Shown one piece after another: positions 1 to 5,615 of a stretch of DNA of 6,731 bases (position 1 is the first letter of the stretch; every line of letters starts with the position of its first letter). Source of the stretch: Clostridia bacterium. GTDB lineage: Bacteria; Bacillota; DULZ01. The notes beneath the pieces were generated by a model. That model had not been told where the DNA came from. It was given only the letters and a program-made list of their open reading frames with translations, and did not search any database. The translations under genes and the position numbers were made by a program. The stretch covers positions 1 through 6,731 of the forward strand of contig JAAYOX010000228.1 of NCBI GenBank assembly GCA_012520135.1, given 5' to 3'.

Positions 1-1505
1 AAGGACTTCACCAAGCCATCGAAGCTAAAGAGGGAGTAAAAATCGAAAGGGAATCCCAGACTTTAGCTACTATTACCTTCCAGAATTATTTCCGGATGTA
101 TGACAAGCTGGCCGGGATGACCGGTACGGCGGAAACAGAGGAAGAAGAATTCCGGAAAATTTACGGCATGGATGTAGTCGTGATTCCCACTAATAAACCC
201 ATGATCCGGGAGGATTTTCCCGATGTGGTCTACCGGACGGAGCAGGGAAAATTTGCCGCGGTGATTGAGGAAATCGTCGAATGCCACCGGAGAGGGCAGC
301 CGGTATTGGTAGGGACAATCTCCATCGAAAAATCGGAACTCTTGAGTGATGCTCTGAAAAAGAAAGGGATTCCTCATCAAGTACTGAATGCCAAATATCA
401 CGAGCAGGAAGCGGAAATCGTTGCCGAGGCCGGCAAGAAAGGCCAGGTAACCATTGCCACCAACATGGCCGGTCGTGGTACCGATATTGTGTTGGGTGAA
501 GGGGTAGTGGAATTAGGAGGCCTCCATATTATCGGTACCGAGCGGCACGAATCACGCCGGATTGATAACCAGCTCCGGGGCCGGGCCGGCCGCCAGGGAG
601 ATCCCGGTTCCAGCCGTTTTTATGTATCCCTGGAAGATGATTTAATGAGATTGTTTGGCTCCGACAATATTGCCGGACTGATGGATAAGTTGGGTATGGA
701 TGATGAAACTCCCATCGATCATCCTCTGATCTCTAAATCCATTGAATCCGCTCAAAAGAAAGTGGAAGCTCGTAACTTTGAGATCAGAAAACATGTACTC
801 CAGTACGACGACGTGATGAACCAGCAGCGGGAAGTTATCTATGCCCAGCGGCGCCAAGTGCTGGAAGGAGAAAACCTCAAAGATAACGTTCTGAATATGA
901 TCGCTACTGTCATTGACGGTACAGTTGATCGTTTTGCCGCTTATAGCCAGTTTCCTGAGGAATGGGATTTGGCTGCTCTTTTACAGTATGCAGAGCAGAC
1001 TTTCCTCCCCGGTCACACCTTGACGGCAGACCAGCTGGCTAAGATGGAAAAAGAGGAAATCCGGGAGATGTTCCATGCCAAGGCCAGGGAGCTTTATGAG
1101 GCCCGGGAAGAGGAAATCGGTTCCGAGACCATGCGTCAACTGGAGAGAATGATTATTCTCCGGGTGGTGGACGCCAAATGGATGGATCATATTGATGCCA
1201 TGGACCAGCTAAGGCAAGGTATTGGACTGCGGGCCTATGGTCAAAGGGATCCCCTGGTGGAGTATAAATACGAAGGCTTTGAGATGTTTAACGCCATGAT
1301 CGCCGACATTCAGGAAGATGTTACCCGGTTAATTTTCCGGGTCCGGGTGGTAGAACAGAGAACCGGGCCCCAGAATGTGGTGGAGAATAAGTACCAGGAA
1401 GAAGGGCCCAAAAAGCCCGTTAAAAAGGAACAACAAGTAGGCCGTAATGATCCCTGCCCCTGCGGTAGCGGTAAGAAGTATAAGAAGTGCTGCGGCAGTA
1501 AATAA
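1..1505 (+). CDS. secA: Preprotein translocase ATPase SecA (5' truncated)
   Basis: ATP-driven motor that pushes unfolded precursor proteins through the SecYEG channel at the inner face of the cytoplasmic membrane. About 500 C-terminal codons are visible; the reading frame is open from base 3 (GLHQAIEAKEG...), so the start lies outside the window. Visible SecA landmarks are the KLAGMTGTA segment just after the window start, the helicase motif V-like TNMAGRGTDI (near base 460), the motif VI-like QLRGRAGRQGDPGSSRFY (near base 570), and the helical scaffold and wing region. At the C-terminus is a SEC-C zinc finger, CPCGSGKKYKKCC (C-x-C-x8-C-C), known in the family to bind zinc, SecB and ribosomes. 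The gene ends with TAA and is followed 7 bases later by a perfect hairpin. prfB lies downstream, as in Bacillus subtilis (secA-prfB), but here a convergent zinc-finger gene sits between them. Identification is very secure. Confidence 0.98.
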   Translation, partial: GLHQAIEAKEGVKIERESQTLATITFQNYFRMYDKLAGMTGTAETEEEEFRKIYGMDVVVIPTNKPMIREDFPDVVYRTEQGKFAAVIEEIVECHRRGQPVLVGTISIEKSELLSDALKKKGIPHQVLNAKYHEQEAEIVAEAGKKGQVTIATNMAGRGTDIVLGEGVVELGGLHIIGTERHESRRIDNQLRGRAGRQGDPGSSRFYVSLEDDLMRLFGSDNIAGLMDKLGMDDETPIDHPLISKSIESAQKKVEARNFEIRKHVLQYDDVMNQQREVIYAQRRQVLEGENLKDNVLNMIATVIDGTVDRFAAYSQFPEEWDLAALLQYAEQTFLPGHTLTADQLAKMEKEEIREMFHAKARELYEAREEEIGSETMRQLERMIILRVVDAKWMDHIDAMDQLRQGIGLRAYGQRDPLVEYKYEGFEMFNAMIADIQEDVTRLIFRVRVVEQRTGPQNVVENKYQEEGPKKPVKKEQQVGRNDPCPCGSGKKYKKCCGSK

Positions 1506-1512
1506 GAATCGA

Positions 1513-1538
1513 AGAGCCTTCCCCCGGGGGAAGGCTCT
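1513..1538. terminator. Bidirectional terminator hairpin between secA and zinc-finger gene
   Basis: A perfect 13-bp inverted repeat (AGAGCCTTCCCCC / GGGGGAAGGCTCT) with no unpaired bases at the centre sits in the 39-base gap between two convergent stop codons. There is no T-run on the plus side (GATGATCTAC follows). The minus side continues into the moderately T-rich TCGATTCTTATTTA. Position and strength suggest it ends or protects both transcripts; the poor T-tracts make purely intrinsic termination uncertain. Confidence 0.65.
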
Positions 1539-1544
1539 GATGAT

Positions 1545-1853
1545 CTACCAGTTATTACTGCGACGGGATTGGAAACAATCCTGACAGTAGACGGGTTTCT
1601 CGCCGGTAGGCTGAAAAGGAACGAGAGCTTCTTTGCCGCATTGGGAACAAGTAGCGGAATACATTGTTCTCTGTCCCCGGCCTTGCCTGTCTCCACGGCC
1701 GCCCCTGCCCTGTTGTTTGCGGGCGGCTCGGCAAGCAGGGCAACGGCTCGGATCGTTAGTAAACCCTTTTTCGGCGAAAAATTCCTGTTCCGAAGCGGAA
1801 AAAATGAATTCTCCGCCACAATCCTTACAGGTTAATGCTTTGTCTGTATACAC
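1545..1853 (-). CDS. Small zinc-ribbon protein with CxxC-x17-CxxC domain
   Basis: 102-residue soluble protein of unknown function with two probable zinc-binding modules. The N-terminal one reads CKDC (residue 9) followed 25 residues later by CPAC, with the aromatic stretch EFIFSASEQEFFAEKGF between, typical of the zf_Tbcl-type zinc ribbon. A basic Gly/Arg/Gln-rich linker (GRGGRGDRQGRGQR) follows, which could bind nucleic acid. The C-terminal module is CSQC, exactly 17 residues, then CQDC, which defines the CxxC-x17-CxxC family. The start is GTG at 1851-1853 on the minus strand, preceded by a GGAGG ribosome binding site six bases away; no better start is in frame. It is convergent with secA and divergent from prfB, with its own promoter and a structured leader. 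The partner and the molecule it acts on cannot be inferred; the linker's RNA or DNA binding is my guess. Confidence 0.9.
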   Translation of the reverse strand: MYTDKALTCKDCGGEFIFSASEQEFFAEKGFTNDPSRCPACRAARKQQGRGGRGDRQGRGQRTMYSATCSQCGKEALVPFQPTGEKPVYCQDCFQSRRSNNW

Positions 1854-1958
1854 GGAAAACCTCCATAAATTTATTGCCCGGTAGCTTGGAAGACAGCCCT
1901 ACGACATCCCAGCCCTCTGGCTGCCAAGGAGGTTTTCAGACACAAGCATTATCGAGCT
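1854..1958 (-). promoter_or_regulatory. Structured 5' leader that can sequester the ribosome binding site
   Basis: Read on the minus strand, the ~105-nt leader of the zinc-finger gene contains GAAAACCTCC (plus-strand bases 1928-1937), the exact complement of the ribosome-binding segment GGAGGTTTTC (1855-1864). Inside that closing stem, CUUGG (1924-1928) can pair with CCAAG (1885-1889). CAGCC (1919-1923) can pair with either of two GGGCUG copies (1910-1915 or 1894-1899): the first gives a tight hairpin with an AGAG loop, the second a longer arm. The layout is that of a translational on/off switch. I do not recognise it as a known riboswitch class. The complementarity is seen directly; regulation is inferred. 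Confidence 0.5.
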
Positions 1959-1964
1959 TACTTT

Positions 1965-1993
1965 AGTATAATGAAAATATTATTTGAAATCAA
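1965..1993 (-). promoter_or_regulatory. SigA-type promoter of the zinc-finger gene
   Basis: On the minus strand, TTGATT (plus-strand 1988-1993) is followed after exactly 17 bases by TATACT (1965-1970). This gives a 5/6 match at -10 and 4/6 at -35 to the housekeeping consensus. Transcription would begin near 1958 and produce a leader of about 105 nt before the GTG start. It lies in the divergent gap shared with prfB. Confidence 0.6.
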
Positions 1994-2002
1994 GAGAAAA
2001 CA

Positions 2003-2031
2003 GTGAAATCCGGCAGTTTTTATGCTAAAAT
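2003..2031 (+). promoter_or_regulatory. Probable extended -10 promoter of prfB
   Basis: TGCTAAAAT (extended TGn plus the -10 hexamer TAAAAT at 2026-2031) is preceded at 17-base spacing by GTGAAA (4/6 to TTGACA). The start point would fall near 2038, leaving a leader of about 20 nt with AAAGGAG. A perfect TATAAT at 1967-1972 also exists but has no -35 partner on this strand. Confidence 0.45.
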
Positions 2032-2056
2032 TATAGATTGTAAAGGAGTTGAAGCT

Positions 2057-3164
2057 ATGCTGGTTGATCTTAAGCCCAGGTTAGAAGGGCTTTATCAGAG
2101 AATAGAGGAAATGAGGGTCTCTCTTTGACATTCCCGGCCGGGTAGAAAAAATAAAAAAGTTGGAAGAAGAAGTTTTGGCAGCAGGCTTCTGGGATGACCG
2201 GGAAAGAGCCCAATCGGTAACGCAAACCTTGAGTGTGCAAAAAGATAAATTGGCTGCTTTCTCCTCCCTGGAGAATACTTGGCAGGAGATTAGTGAACTG
2301 CTGGAACTGGCCCTGGAGGAAGATGATCAAAGCCTAGAAAAGGAACTCTCCAGGAGCCTGGCGGAATTGGAAGAAACCGCCAGTGCCATGGAACTGGAGA
2401 CTCTCCTTTCCGGTCCTTATGACCGGAATAATGCTTTCTTGACTCTCCACGCGGGAGCCGGAGGGACGGAAGCCCAGGACTGGGCCCAAATGCTAATGCG
2501 GATGTATGTTCGTTTTGCGGAGCAGAACGGTTTTCAAGTTCAAACAATCGATATTTTGCCCTGTGATGAAGCAGGGATCAAGAGCGTGACTCTTTTAGTT
2601 AAAGGGGAGAACGCCTACGGTTATCTGAAGGCGGAAAAAGGGGTTCATCGCTTGGTTCGAATCTCTCCTTTCGATGCTTCCGGCAGAAGGCATACTTCTT
2701 TTGCTTCGGTGGAATGTATGCCGGAAGTAGATGAATCGATGGAAGTGACTATTGATCCCGGTGATTTGAAAATCGATACCTACCGGGCCGGCGGTGCAGG
2801 GGGGCAGCATGTCAATAAGACGGATTCAGCGGTGAGGATTACCCACCTGCCTACCGGTATTGTGGTTCAGTGCCAAAATGAGCGCTCCCAGCATGCCAAT
2901 CGTTTAGTGGCCATGCGGATGCTCCAGTCGAAACTGGTGGAATTGGAAGTTCAAAAGAAAGAAGAAGAACTGGCCCGTTTGAGGGGGGAGCAGATGGAAA
3001 TCGCCTGGGGCAGCCAGATTCGCTCCTATGTGTTTCACCCATATTCATTAGTAAAAGATCACCGTACCAACTTGGAGAATGGCAACATTGGAGCAGTGAT
3101 GGACGGGGATATTTTACCTTTTATCAGAGCCTACTTGAAAGAACAAGCTCGCCAAAAGATCTAG
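2057..3164 (+). CDS. prfB: Peptide chain release factor 2 (programmed +1 frameshift)
   Basis: RF2 recognises UGA and UAA in the ribosomal A site and triggers peptidyl-tRNA hydrolysis. The gene is read in two frames: ATG at 2057 (AAAGGAG eight bases upstream) gives 23 codons up to CTT at 2123-2125, then an in-frame TGA at 2126-2128. A +1 slip skips T2126 and continues at GAC 2127, giving about 368 residues, the normal RF2 length. With that numbering the UGA-reading tripeptide SPF is at 203-205 (ISPFDASGRRHTSF) and the catalytic GGQ at 248-250 (GGAGGQHVNKTDSAVR), almost exactly the positions in E. coli RF2. The N-terminal coiled-coil domain precedes them. The final stop is TAG, which RF2 itself does not read. 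Low RF2 is expected to favour the slip, giving autoregulation. Gene order after secA matches other Firmicutes. Confidence 0.97.
2114..2129 (+). promoter_or_regulatory. prfB programmed +1 frameshift site
   Basis: AGGG (2114-2117) acts as an internal Shine-Dalgarno-like element five bases before CTT (2123-2125). This is followed by the in-frame stop TGA and then C, the weak-termination context used in E. coli (CUU UGA C). The slip from CUU to UUU puts the ribosome into the downstream RF2 frame. The internal AGGG is shorter than the E. coli AGGGGG, so efficiency could differ. Confidence 0.95.
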
Positions 3165-3169
3165 ACATG

Positions 3170-3211
3170 ACCGCCCTTCTCCATTCATAAAATGGTGGGG
3201 GGTGGTTTTTT
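3170..3211 (+). terminator. Hairpin plus T-tract after prfB
   Basis: ACCGCCCTTCTCCATT (3170-3185) pairs with AATGGTGGGGGGTGGT (3191-3206) around the loop CATAA, giving 15 of 16 pairs with three G-U pairs and one U-U mismatch. Six T residues (3206-3211) follow at once. It begins five bases after the prfB stop and has the form of a Rho-independent terminator. Its 3' arm and T-tract also hold the presumed ribosome binding site and TTG start of the next gene, so some read-through or a separate transcript must supply that gene. Confidence 0.75.
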
Positions 3212-3911
3212 GTTACGCAGGTTTTTCGGTCTGTCAGCCGTTGTAATAATGATTTTAAGTCTATTGGCCCATGCGGCTTTGGTGCCTTTGGCGGAAAAGG
3301 CTTTGACCAGGGTTGCTGCAAGGTTGCCGGCGGAAGATGTGGAGATTAGGATTGTGTCCTTTCCTGCCTGGGAATTGCTCCAAGGCAGAATCGACCGGAT
3401 GAATTTCCGGGCCCGGGGAGTTCAGTTGAAGGAGATAGCCTTGGATGAGTTACATGGTGAGTTCCACGGGATAGAGGTAAGTTGGTGGCAGTTGTGGTAT
3501 CAAAATCAGTTAGATTATGCCTTGGAAGTACCCGGGGAGGTTACCTGCATTCTTTCGGAAAGAAACTTGCAGGATTACTTGTCCCAACGACTTAATGTGC
3601 CTTTGGAGGAACTTCAGGTTACCATCTACGGTGAGCAAGTGGAATTAACGGCTATGTGGTCGGTGGCCGGTCAAAGACTGCCCCTGTTGCTGAGAGGGCG
3701 GTTGGAATTGGTACCCCCTGATACCGTTAAGCTGCTGCCGGAACGGATCCAAGTGGGAAATTTCGCACCGGGGCCTGAAATACAAAAAAGGCTCCTGGGT
3801 AATACTGATTTCCAACTACCGCTGGAGTCTTTACCTTTTGAATTGGAGTTTTACAAGTTGGAGGGGGAGCAGGGTAAAATAAAGTTACACGGCCGGGTGT
3901 TCAAAGAATAA
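3210..3911 (+). CDS. DUF2993 / LmeA-like membrane-anchored lipid-binding family protein
   Basis: Protein of about 233 residues with a short basic start (MLRR) and one hydrophobic segment at roughly residues 5-25 (FFGLSAVVIMILSLLAHAAL), a signal anchor or uncleaved signal peptide that would place the rest outside the membrane. The body alternates short amphipathic strands in the DUF2993 (LmeA-like) manner: a segment on an internal FPAWELLQGRIDRMNFRARGVQL motif, then GEVTCILSERNLQDYLSQRL. Actinobacterial relatives bind phospholipids and affect envelope glycolipids; in Firmicutes the role is unknown. I chose TTG at 3210-3212 because a G-rich GGGGGGTGG lies just upstream. An in-frame ATG at 3192 adds six residues but has no ribosome binding site and lies inside the prfB terminator stem. 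Family assignment is by general pattern, so moderate. Confidence 0.75.
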   Translation: MLRRFFGLSAVVIMILSLLAHAALVPLAEKALTRVAARLPAEDVEIRIVSFPAWELLQGRIDRMNFRARGVQLKEIALDELHGEFHGIEVSWWQLWYQNQLDYALEVPGEVTCILSERNLQDYLSQRLNVPLEELQVTIYGEQVELTAMWSVAGQRLPLLLRGRLELVPPDTVKLLPERIQVGNFAPGPEIQKRLLGNTDFQLPLESLPFELEFYKLEGEQGKIKLHGRVFKE

Positions 3912-3945
3912 AAAAATGGAGGTAGGGCCGTAAAGCCCTTACCTC
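3911..3945 (-). terminator. Intrinsic terminator of the hemerythrin-CheX operon
   Basis: GAGGTAGGGC (3919-3928) pairs with GCCCTTACCTC (3935-3945) with a single bulged base, around a CGTAAA loop. On the minus strand the hairpin directly follows the CheX-like stop codon and continues into CATTTTTT (A-run at 3911-3916), a proper U-tract. It lies between two convergent genes and may also help end the DUF2993 transcript. Confidence 0.8.
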
Positions 3946-4413
3946 TTAGTGGACGTTCTCCTTAAGTGTCATATGGATTTGCAGTTTTCCGATAGGAGTA
4001 TCTAAAGGAATTTTCAGTACCTGGCTGCCTTCCAGGCAGATAGGTTTTTCGTCCTCGATGATAATCCGGGGAGGCTTGATATCGCACTTGTAGTTTTGGT
4101 CAAATAAACTGGAAACCGCATTGCCGCTGATAATATTGGACACTTCCCCCAAGGCGGAAGTAACGAAACTGTCTATGGCATCGAATTCCATGCCGGACAT
4201 GATTTTCACCATTTCCAGGATGGTAGTATCCGAAAAACGATAGAGGATGCACCCTGAAAGATCACCGGTGACGTCGATGGCCACACCCACTTCTTTTTTG
4301 CCTAACATCTCCTGTAAAGCCTTGGATTGATCCCTGGTTACATCTATATCCAGCATCAATTTAAATACATTAATGGTGGCTTGGTAAAAGGGGTTAATAA
4401 ATTCAGCTTTCAT
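3946..4413 (-). CDS. CheX-like chemotaxis phosphatase family protein
   Basis: 155-residue soluble protein of the CheX/CheC phosphatase type. CheX removes phosphate from CheY-like response regulators, using one E-x2-N signature on a long helix. Here that signature is E90-V-S-N93 in ALGEVSNIISGNA, with the following G-N-A conserved as in CheX. The rest alternates strands and helices as the CheX fold does (EVGVAIDVTGDLSGCILYRFSD early, IIIEDEKPICLEGSQVLKIPLDTPIGKLQIHMTL at the end). It starts with ATG immediately after the TAG of the hemerythrin gene. Its ribosome binding site GGGGAGGG lies within that gene's last codons, so translation is probably coupled. No che or flagellar genes are in the window, so it may serve a stand-alone regulator rather than the core chemotaxis system. 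Confidence 0.85.
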   Translation of the reverse strand: MKAEFINPFYQATINVFKLMLDIDVTRDQSKALQEMLGKKEVGVAIDVTGDLSGCILYRFSDTTILEMVKIMSGMEFDAIDSFVTSALGEVSNIISGNAVSSLFDQNYKCDIKPPRIIIEDEKPICLEGSQVLKIPLDTPIGKLQIHMTLKENVH

Positions 4414-4833
4414 CTAATTTCCCTCCCCTTGTGCGCGGACATAGTCGGCAATTTTTTGATCGCTGGCAGCCACATGGTTGATGAGCCAGGCCAGGAGCTT
4501 ACCGGCAAACTGTTGAACGGTATCCTCGGCAAAACCCTCCTGCTCAAATTTTTCGGCGTATGCGCCTACTTCTGCCTTGAATTGTTCATGTATTTCTTTA
4601 TGTTGTTCATAACCGGGATAGTTGATGGACAGTTGATAGGCTTCTTCATCATCGAAGTGAGTGATGACATAACTTTGCATGAATTCCAAAGTCTCTTTAA
4701 CTTTGGGCAGTTTGTCTTCCCATTGGCCCTTTTGACGAAGAGCGAGGACAAACTCGGAAACTCTACGGAAAAGTTCTTCATGTTGTTCATCAATTTTAGG
4801 TACTCCGAGCCTGTATTTTTCTTTCCACATCAT
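4414..4833 (-). CDS. Bacteriohemerythrin
   Basis: 139-residue single-domain hemerythrin, a four-helix bundle that binds O2 reversibly at a di-iron centre in the cytoplasm; family roles include oxygen storage, delivery, scavenging and sensing. All seven expected iron ligands are present in the right spacing: H18 (IDEQHEELF), H59 and E63 (HFDDEE), H78 and H82 (HKEIH), H120 and D125 (NHVAASD). The N-terminal WKEKYRLGVPKIDEQH is the standard bacteriohemerythrin opening. Start: ATG at 4831-4833, eight bases after GGGGAGG; a second ATG follows directly. It is the first gene of a two-gene operon with the CheX-like gene, which it abuts without a gap. The pairing in an apparent anaerobe suggests oxygen sensing or protection. 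I could not find a convincing promoter upstream. Confidence 0.95.
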   Translation of the reverse strand: MMWKEKYRLGVPKIDEQHEELFRRVSEFVLALRQKGQWEDKLPKVKETLEFMQSYVITHFDDEEAYQLSINYPGYEQHKEIHEQFKAEVGAYAEKFEQEGFAEDTVQQFAGKLLAWLINHVAASDQKIADYVRAQGEGN

Positions 4834-5039
4834 GATGCATACCTCCCCTGAAATTTAGTCGCTGCTGTGGGTGCAGAATAACTTGAGTATTATTGTACTG
4901 AAACATGGTGCCGATCCTGATTTTGCCTATACTAATTATATTACGTTTTTTCCGGAAGATTGCAAGCCGGGAAATTTGCATAATTATTTCCTGCCGGGGC
5001 ACTGCTAACAGGGAATCTGGTAGTAAGGAGGCATTTCCT

Positions 5040-5291
5040 GTGGCGTATTTGATTAACGAAAACTGTATTGCCTGTGGCGATTGCAGTGTGGTTTGTCCGG
5101 AGAAGGCCATTGATGACGGATATACTTACAATACGGTGGGGGAAATTTCCTCAACTACGGATGTAGTCAGGGACGGGGCTATGGAGAGTTCCGGACGTTC
5201 CGTCTGGCAAGGTTACCGGATCACCGGGGCTTGCACTGAATGCGGCAGTTGTGTGGAAGTTTGCCCTACCGGCGCCATAATGAAGAGGTAA
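5040..5291 (+). CDS. 2[4Fe-4S] ferredoxin with long inter-motif linker
   Basis: 83-residue low-potential electron carrier with two complete cubane motifs: C9-x2-C12-x2-C15-x3-C19-P and C65-x2-C68-x2-C71-x3-C75-P. In the bacterial ferredoxin fold each motif gives three ligands to its own cluster and the fourth to the other. The 45 residues between C19 and C65 exceed the roughly 25 of clostridial ferredoxins; the extra stretch is rich in D, S, T and G. The start is GTG at 5040, eight bases after AAGGAGG (5025-5031). The frame stays open upstream to an ATG at 4905, but that has no ribosome binding site and would add an unrelated hydrophobic tail. It is divergent from the hemerythrin operon and closed by a strong hairpin, so it is probably a single-gene transcript. 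Its partner enzyme is not evident. Confidence 0.92.
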   Translation: MAYLINENCIACGDCSVVCPEKAIDDGYTYNTVGEISSTTDVVRDGAMESSGRSVWQGYRITGACTECGSCVEVCPTGAIMKR

Positions 5292-5298
5292 GCATCAA

Positions 5299-5345
5299 CA
5301 TAAAGACCCTTTATTGTCACTACTTGATAATAAAGGGTCTTTATG
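5299..5345. terminator. Strong bidirectional terminator after the ferredoxin gene
   Basis: The arms at 5299-5319 and 5325-5345 pair over 21 bp (one G-U pair) around the five-base loop CTACT. The core reads AAAGACCCTTTATT / AATAAAGGGTCTTT. It starts eight bases after the ferredoxin stop. The stem's own TCTTTATG end is the only T-rich stretch on the 3' side. The symmetry suits termination in either direction. Confidence 0.8.
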
Positions 5346-5360
5346 TATCGATTAAATATA

Positions 5361-5494
5361 TTGATAGTATTACGGAGCAAATTAATTGGGAAGGGTTAGT
5401 TTTTTTGTAAGAACTGCGAAAGGTATCTTTGATATCATCATTTTGGCTAACAATATTTTTATATATCAAGAGGAGGGACAAGATGGCTCATTAT
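5361..5494. repeat. Direct repeat copy 1: promoter-bearing leader and start of small ORF
   Basis: Matches 5614-5749. The first 88 bases (5361-5448) differ from copy 2 at 6 positions by my count (about 93% identity). A short diverged stretch with a 2-base length difference around the -10 region follows, then 27 of 30 identical bases covering the ribosome binding site, ATG and first codons. The repeat ends just inside the coding start: Met-Ala-His-Tyr here, Met-Ala-Arg-Tyr in copy 2. Confidence 0.9.
5429..5457 (+). promoter_or_regulatory. Promoter in repeat copy 1
   Basis: TTGATA (5429-5434), a 17-base spacer, then AATATT (5452-5457). The -35 hexamer matches the consensus at 5/6, the -10 at 4/6. 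Copy 2 has the same -35 and spacing but a better -10, so this copy may be the weaker. Transcription would start near 5464, about 20 bases before the small ORF. Confidence 0.45.
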
Positions 5495-5545
5495 ATTTTT
5501 GCTCGCGGCTTTTTAGATGTGGCTAATTGTATGTATGCTTTATAA
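5483..5545 (+). CDS. Putative 20-residue small ORF in duplicated leader unit
   Basis: ATG at 5483 with an AGGAGGG ribosome binding site at the same spacing as the iron-sulfur gene downstream, followed by 19 further codons and TAA. The peptide begins MAHYIFARGF and ends NCMYAL. Only the first four residues resemble the iron-sulfur subunit (MARY), after which similarity fades. The unit has its own promoter and is followed by a probable weak terminator. It could be a leader peptide, a small functional protein, or the stub of a duplicated gene that has decayed or been deleted. No homology is recognised; whether it is translated is unknown. Confidence 0.4.
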   Translation: MAHYIFARGFLDVANCMYAL

Positions 5546-5578
5546 ATAATTATGTTTTGCTTTGACATTGTCCATAGT

Positions 5579-5615
5579 TTGATAAGGTTTTTTAAGCTTT
5601 ATCAATTTGTTTTTT
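5579..5615 (+). terminator. Probable weak terminator after the small ORF
   Basis: TTGATAAGG (5579-5587) pairs with CTTTATCAA (5597-5605) over nine bases with one G-U pair, loop TTTTTTAAG, followed by TTTGTTTTTT (5606-5615). Form and T-tract fit a Rho-independent terminator, but the stem is AT-rich and weak. It would isolate the small-ORF transcript from the iron-sulfur operon and leaves room for conditional read-through. Confidence 0.45.

Noticed and set aside
1310..1819. 169-codon minus-strand open frame across the end of secA and the zinc-finger gene
   Set aside because: It overlaps secA antisense and the zinc-finger gene in another frame, and crosses the terminator; no family features.
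1967..1972. Perfect TATAAT as the prfB promoter
   Set aside because: No -35 hexamer or extended TG at the right distance on the plus strand; the same bases are better explained as the minus-strand -10 of the zinc-finger gene.
4327..4851. 174-codon plus-strand open frame opposite the hemerythrin and CheX-like genes
   Set aside because: It lies antisense to two clearly recognised genes, has no ribosome binding site and no recognisable family.
4905..5039. N-terminal extension of the ferredoxin from ATG 4905
   Set aside because: No ribosome binding site and an unrelated hydrophobic sequence; GTG 5040 has AAGGAGG at ideal spacing and gives a normal ferredoxin start.
5562..5590. TTGACA (5562-5567) as a promoter just after the small ORF
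   Set aside because: A perfect -35 hexamer, but no acceptable -10 at 16-18 bases; the only candidate, TAAGGT, is at the wrong spacing and within the hairpin.
5579..5605. TTGAT...ATCAA inverted repeat as an FNR-type site
   Set aside because: The half-sites are 17 bases apart instead of 4, and a T-tract follows, so a weak terminator is the simpler reading.
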